Shown here: piece after piece, positions 60,735-64,000 of the stretch
How the letters are laid out: every line of letters starts with the position of its first letter
Numbering within the stretch: the stretch's first letter is position 1
Assembly: GCF_014138435.1 (NCBI RefSeq)
Contig: NZ_JACJIM010000001.1
Coordinates: forward strand, 620,001 to 684,000
Length of the DNA stretch: 64,000 nucleotides
Origin: Methylobacterium fujisawaense
Lineage (GTDB): Bacteria > Pseudomonadota > Alphaproteobacteria > Rhizobiales > Beijerinckiaceae
Direction: 5' to 3'
Translations under genes and position numbers: made by a program
The notes under the pieces: model-generated
Seen by the model: only the letters and a program-made list of their open reading frames with translations
Told to the model about the DNA's origin: nothing
Database searches by the model: none

Positions 60735-61618
60735 CAGTGGGCTTCCTTGTGATCGCGGTAATCGGCCATGCGGGTGAAGTCGGCCGTGTCGGGGATGGCG
60801 GCCTGCGTGGCCTGCCAGATCCGCTTCACCTCGGCGGAGAGCGGCAGGTCGATCCCGCATTCGGCGGCGAGCTCCAGGGCGAGGCGCACGTCCTTGCGCA
60901 TCAGGCCGGCCGAGAAGCCGCTGTCGAAGGTGCCGGACTGGACCCAGCGCGGGACCATGACCTCGCTGATCGCGCTGCGGCCGGTGGCGGTGTTGACGAC
61001 CTTGACCGCCTCGTCGGCCGAGAGGCCCGCGGCCTCCGACAGGCGCAGGGCCTCGCCGGTGGTCACGAGATGGGCCGCCACCAGCAGGTTGTTGACGAGC
61101 TTGACGATGTTGCCGGCGCCCGACGGCCCGACATGGGGGGCGCGGGCCGACATGGCCTCCAGGACCGGCCGGGCCAGGGCGTAATCCGCCTCCGCCCCGC
61201 CGACCATCATGGTCAGGGTCCCCTCGGCGGCGCCGGACGGGCCGCCGCTCACCGGCGCGTCGAGGAGCGCGTGGCCGGCCGCGGCGAGGCGCTCGGCCAG
61301 GCGCCGGGTGGTGCCGGGATCCGAGGTCGAGGTGTCGACCACGATTACCTTCCGGTCGGTCCGGGACAGGAGGCCGCCCTCCGCGGTGACCACCGCCTCC
61401 ACGTCCCGCGCCAGCGGCAGCGAGAAGACCAGGGCGTCGGCCGCTTGCAGGACCTCGTTGAGGGTGTTGCGTGTCGTCACGCCGGCGGCCTCCGCGGCCG
61501 GGCGCCGGGCCGGACTGAGGTCGTAGCCCAGGACCGTGAAGCCCTTGCGGGCCAGGGTCGCGGCCATGCCCAGACCCATATTGCCGAGCCCGACGACCCC
61601 TACCGTTGCGATGGTCAT
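60734..61618 (-). CDS. NAD(P)-dependent oxidoreductase, 3-hydroxyisobutyrate/threonate dehydrogenase family
   Basis: The 294-residue beta-hydroxyacid dehydrogenase has the dinucleotide motif VGLGNMGLGMA (8-18), the substrate-binding stretch DAPVSGGPSGAAEGTLTMMVGG and the catalytic lysine in GNIVKLVNN. It looks most like the L-threonate (LtnD-like) or 2-hydroxy-3-oxopropionate branch. It starts the catabolic operon. A LysR-type palindrome lies 63-87 bases upstream of the start. The exact substrate is not known. Confidence 0.88.
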   Translation of the reverse strand: MTIATVGVVGLGNMGLGMAATLARKGFTVLGYDLSPARRPAAEAAGVTTRNTLNEVLQAADALVFSLPLARDVEAVVTAEGGLLSRTDRKVIVVDTSTSDPGTTRRLAERLAAAGHALLDAPVSGGPSGAAEGTLTMMVGGAEADYALARPVLEAMSARAPHVGPSGAGNIVKLVNNLLVAAHLVTTGEALRLSEAAGLSADEAVKVVNTATGRSAISEVMVPRWVQSGTFDSGFSAGLMRKDVRLALELAAECGIDLPLSAEVKRIWQATQAAIPDTADFTRMADYRDHKEAH

Positions 61619-61680
61619 GCCGATCCTTCCTCACGATGCGGCACTATCGTTCCGGTAATTGAGCGTTGCGACAACAACCG

Positions 61681-61705
61681 ATTTCTGCACGATGCGTGCG
61701 GAAAT
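61681..61705. promoter_or_regulatory. LysR operator candidate, imperfect 25-base palindrome
   Basis: The arm ATTTCTGCACG (61681-61691) is matched by CGTGCGGAAAT (61695-61705) around ATG with one mismatch. It lies between the oxidoreductase operon start and the end of the LysR gene, where the adjacent LysR regulator would be expected to act. The T-N11-A pattern is present. Confidence 0.5.
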
Positions 61706-61720
61706 TCAGCACGGTCCCGA

Positions 61721-62632
61721 TCAGGCCGGCGGCGGCCGGAACGCCACCATGTGGTCGGCCAGCCAGCCCAGCAGCCGGGCCGCCCCCTCGGGCAGCCGTC
61801 GCCCGGCCCGGATGACCAAGTGGGCGCTCGCCTCGGACAGGATGGCGTCGCGCAACGGCACCGCGTCCAGGAGGTCGGCGCGCAATTCGGCCGCGACCAC
61901 GAAGCGGGGCAGGAAGGCCACCCCCATGGCCGCCATGACGAAGCGGCGGTGCAGTTCGAAGGACGCCGTCTCCAGCCGCGGCACCAGCCGGAACCCGCCA
62001 TCCGCCTCGACGCGGCCGAGGAGCTGGCGCACCCCGTGGTCGGGCGGCAGCAGGGCGGCCGGCTCGGTGGCGAAGCTGCGCAGGGGAACCGGCGCCGACC
62101 CATTGGCGAGGGGGTGCCCCTTCGGCAGGACGGCGAGCAGGGGCTGCCGGGCGGAGACGACGCCGCGGACATCCGGATGCGCGGGCGGATTGTAGACGAG
62201 GCCGATATCCGCCTCACCCCGCGCGATCGCCGCGAGGATGCCGTCGGTGGTGCCGATCTCGACCTGATAGGCGATGCCCGGATGGTCCTGCGCGAAGCCC
62301 GCGAGGGCGTTGTCGAGGAGGTCGATCAGGAAGCCGGCGCCGCAGCGCAGGCTGATCGTCCCCCGCTGCACCCCGCGCAGGCGCTTGAGCTGGTCCTCCA
62401 GGAGCGCCGCCTCGTCGGCCTGTCGCTGCGCGTGCTCGGCGACCAGACGGCCGGCCTCGGTGGGGACTACGCCCCGGGGCAGGCGTTCGAGCAGCGTCTC
62501 GCCGACCTGCGCCTCCAGCTCGATGATCTGCCGACTGACGGCCGAGGCGGCGACGTTCAGGCCCTCGGCGGCGGCCCGGACCGAGCCCGCGCGCACGACG
62601 GCGAGGAGGTAGCGCAGGGCGCGGTCGTTCAC
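61721..62632 (-). CDS. LysR family transcriptional regulator
   Basis: The 303-residue protein has an N-terminal winged helix (YLLAVVRAGSVRAAAEGLNVAASAVSRQI layout, about 8-40) and the standard periplasmic-binding-like sensor domain. The GTG at 62632 overlaps the stop of the upstream amidohydrolase gene (GTGA), so the two are coupled. It lies directly before the dehydrogenase operon on the same strand and probably controls it through the palindrome at 61681-61705. The inducer is unknown. Confidence 0.87.
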   Translation of the reverse strand: MNDRALRYLLAVVRAGSVRAAAEGLNVAASAVSRQIIELEAQVGETLLERLPRGVVPTEAGRLVAEHAQRQADEAALLEDQLKRLRGVQRGTISLRCGAGFLIDLLDNALAGFAQDHPGIAYQVEIGTTDGILAAIARGEADIGLVYNPPAHPDVRGVVSARQPLLAVLPKGHPLANGSAPVPLRSFATEPAALLPPDHGVRQLLGRVEADGGFRLVPRLETASFELHRRFVMAAMGVAFLPRFVVAAELRADLLDAVPLRDAILSEASAHLVIRAGRRLPEGAARLLGWLADHMVAFRPPPA

Positions 62633-63870
62633 GGCGGCGGGCCTCCGGCGGCCGCACCGTGCCGGTCGATCGCGACGGTCCCCCGCGCCACGACGAGCAC
62701 GGGCGCCTGGCGCTCGACGATCACCTGGGGCACGCCGCCGGCGCGGAAGGCGACCAGGTCGGCCCGGGCCCCCGGCGCCACCACGCCCGGGCCCAGCCCC
62801 AGAATCCGCGCCGGGACGGTTGTGACGGGGTCGAGCAGCGCGGCGAGCTCTCCGTCGGTGCGGAGATCGAACCGGTAGGCGGCGAGCTGGGCGCGGTCGA
62901 CCATGCCGGTGACCGTGGCGGGATTCCAGCAGTCGCGGACATTGTCGGTGCCGAAGCAGACCGGGACCCCGAGCTCCCGCAGCCGCGGAATCGGCGGGCA
63001 CCGGCGCCCGCCCGGCACGCTGCTGAGGATCGCGACCCCAGCCCGGTTCAGGCCTTCCGCGATCCGGCCGAGTTGGAGATCGTCGGCTTCCGCGAGGGCG
63101 AAGGCGTGGCTGATCGTGACCCGCCCGCCGAAGCCGGCCGCCGCCGTGCGGGCCGCGATCGCCGCGATCGTGTCGAGGCCGGCTTCGCCGCCATCGTGAA
63201 GGTGGATGTCGATGCCCCTTCCGTGACGCTCGGCCAGGGCGAAGACGATGTCCAGGTGACCGTCGCGATCGCCGTCGATGCCGACGGGATCGAGGCCGCC
63301 GACGAGATCGGCGCCCATCCGCAGGGCCTCGTCCAGGTCACCCGCGACCGGCGGGCATCCCAGGATCCCGCTCTGCGGGAAGGCGACGATCTGGATCTGC
63401 ATCCGGTCGGACCAGCGCGCCCGCAGGTCGAGGATCTGGGCGAGGTGGTCGAGCCGCGTGACGTCGTCGATGTCGACATGGGTCCGCAGGCTCGTCGTGC
63501 CGCCGCGGAGCATGCGTTCGAGGAGGGCCTCGGCGCCCTGCGCGGCGAGCGGCACCCGCGTGGTCCGGCGGAAGGCCTTCTCGTCCGCGATGATCGCGCG
63601 GACGGTTCCCTGCGCCCGGTGGGGGCGCCACGCGAGGCCGAGCAGGCACTTGTCGAGGTGGACGTGCCCGTCCGCCAAGCCCGGCAGCACCAGGGCGCCG
63701 CCGAGGTCGATCGTGCGAGCGGCGGGGGGCAGCGGCGCGCCGGGATCGTGCAGGATGGCCACGCGGCCGTCCCGGATGTCGATGGTCGCCCGGCGGCCTT
63801 CGGCGAGCGTGACATCGCGCAGGCGCAGGTCGCAGGGGGCTACCGCGTCAGAACCGGGACTCGACGTCAT
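62629..63870 (-). CDS. Amidohydrolase, cytosine-deaminase-like
   Basis: The 413-residue protein has the cytosine-deaminase/metal-dependent hydrolase layout. The small beta-domain at the start is followed by LPGLADGHVHLDKCLL with the metal pair His69 and His71. The His of THVDIDDVTR, IDIHLHDGGE, ISHAFALAEAD and the Asp of CFGTDNVRDCW complete the metal site. The ATG at 63870 follows GAGAGGAG and is preferred to an earlier start 41 codons upstream. It begins a coupled pair with the LysR gene. The substrate may be a heterocyclic amide; this is inference. Confidence 0.85.
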   Translation of the reverse strand: MTSSPGSDAVAPCDLRLRDVTLAEGRRATIDIRDGRVAILHDPGAPLPPAARTIDLGGALVLPGLADGHVHLDKCLLGLAWRPHRAQGTVRAIIADEKAFRRTTRVPLAAQGAEALLERMLRGGTTSLRTHVDIDDVTRLDHLAQILDLRARWSDRMQIQIVAFPQSGILGCPPVAGDLDEALRMGADLVGGLDPVGIDGDRDGHLDIVFALAERHGRGIDIHLHDGGEAGLDTIAAIAARTAAAGFGGRVTISHAFALAEADDLQLGRIAEGLNRAGVAILSSVPGGRRCPPIPRLRELGVPVCFGTDNVRDCWNPATVTGMVDRAQLAAYRFDLRTDGELAALLDPVTTVPARILGLGPGVVAPGARADLVAFRAGGVPQVIVERQAPVLVVARGTVAIDRHGAAAGGPPP

Positions 63871-63907
63871 GCCGGGGCTCCTCTCGCATCCTGATCCGCG
63901 GCGGCCA

Positions 63908-64000
63908 TCAGAGGGGCCGGCCCGCCGCCACGACGGTCCGGATGGCGAAGCTCGATTGCAGCCGGGCCACGCCGGGGAGACGCGACAGGACATCCTTGTG
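63908..64000 (-). CDS. Lrp/AsnC family regulator, C-terminal part only
   Basis: The last 30 residues of a reading frame run in from the right edge of the window and end at a stop at 63908. The visible part (VLSRLPGVARLQSSFAIRTVV then GRPL) matches the end of Lrp/AsnC regulators, whose ligand domain finishes with a strand of this kind. The body and start lie outside the window, so the assignment is tentative. It is the gene upstream of the amidohydrolase on the same strand. Confidence 0.6.
   Translation of the reverse strand, partial: HKDVLSRLPGVARLQSSFAIRTVVAAGRPL

Noticed and set aside
1-64000. Mobile elements, prophage, CRISPR array, tRNA and rRNA genes
   Set aside because: Looked for on both strands; no transposase or integrase motif, no regularly spaced repeat array and no tRNA-like cloverleaf was recognised.

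Overview
The window looks like a chromosomal segment of a very GC-rich alphaproteobacterium, most likely Methylobacterium or a close relative. This is an inference from codon use, three Ros/MucR-type regulators, many AraC, LysR and GntR regulators beside small catabolic operons, and numerous short secreted proteins. I see no tRNA, rRNA, transposase, integrase, phage gene or CRISPR array. Both edges cut a gene: a secreted protein on the left and an Lrp/AsnC regulator on the right.

Layout. 1-5.4 kb: CDP-diacylglycerol pyrophosphatase, a VanZ-like membrane protein, the first MucR paralogue, a secreted Pro/Thr-rich peptide and the protein AMPylator SelO. 5.8-9.7 kb: a four-gene osmoprotectant ABC importer (binding protein, permease, ATPase, permease) with overlapping start and stop codons. 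10-14 kb: small secreted or hypothetical proteins, including one with an allene-oxide-cyclase-like barrel motif, and the second MucR. 14.3-22 kb: an MFS transporter, then the most interesting locus, a C39-peptidase ABC exporter plus HlyD-type adaptor divergent from a 76-residue double-glycine-leader peptide. Its mature part is a chain of glycine zippers, and AraC regulators flank the locus on both sides. 22-28.5 kb: an SAF-domain oxidoreductase, a LysR regulator with a palindromic operator, an MFS/class II aldolase operon and a CoA transferase.

28.8-39.7 kb: a same-strand run of nine genes: fumarase C, pyruvate:quinone oxidoreductase (PoxB), a cupin, malate:quinone oxidoreductase, a cyanide-insensitive-type bd oxidase (two subunits) and a FUSC/DUF1656/HlyD efflux set. 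It reads as a quinone-linked respiratory module that bypasses NADH, coupled to efflux. 39.8-48.2 kb: aldo/keto reductase, pirin, two coiled-coil paralogues, the third MucR, an AraC regulator, polyphosphate kinase 2, an HD-domain protein and several small proteins.

48.3-53.3 kb (minus strand): a regulator and operon made of a GntR/UTRA regulator, an MFS transporter, a probably Tat-exported amidohydrolase, a second MFS transporter and a cupin. The same GTCAT-N4-ATGAC palindrome lies over the regulator start and in front of the first transporter. 54-56.4 kb: catalase-peroxidase KatG with an intact Trp-Tyr-Met adduct. 56.5-64 kb (minus strand): a catabolic cluster with an M20 amidohydrolase, a DUF3100 membrane protein, an aldehyde dehydrogenase, a 3-hydroxyisobutyrate-dehydrogenase-like enzyme, a LysR regulator, a cytosine-deaminase-like amidohydrolase and an Lrp-type regulator.

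The best candidate for an undescribed system is the glycine-zipper peptide locus at about 16.8-21.1 kb. It resembles in logic the Cdz surface-associated bacteriocins of Caulobacter, but has a single peptide gene, no recognisable immunity gene, and an unusual cluster of TTTTGCGC motifs in the promoter region.
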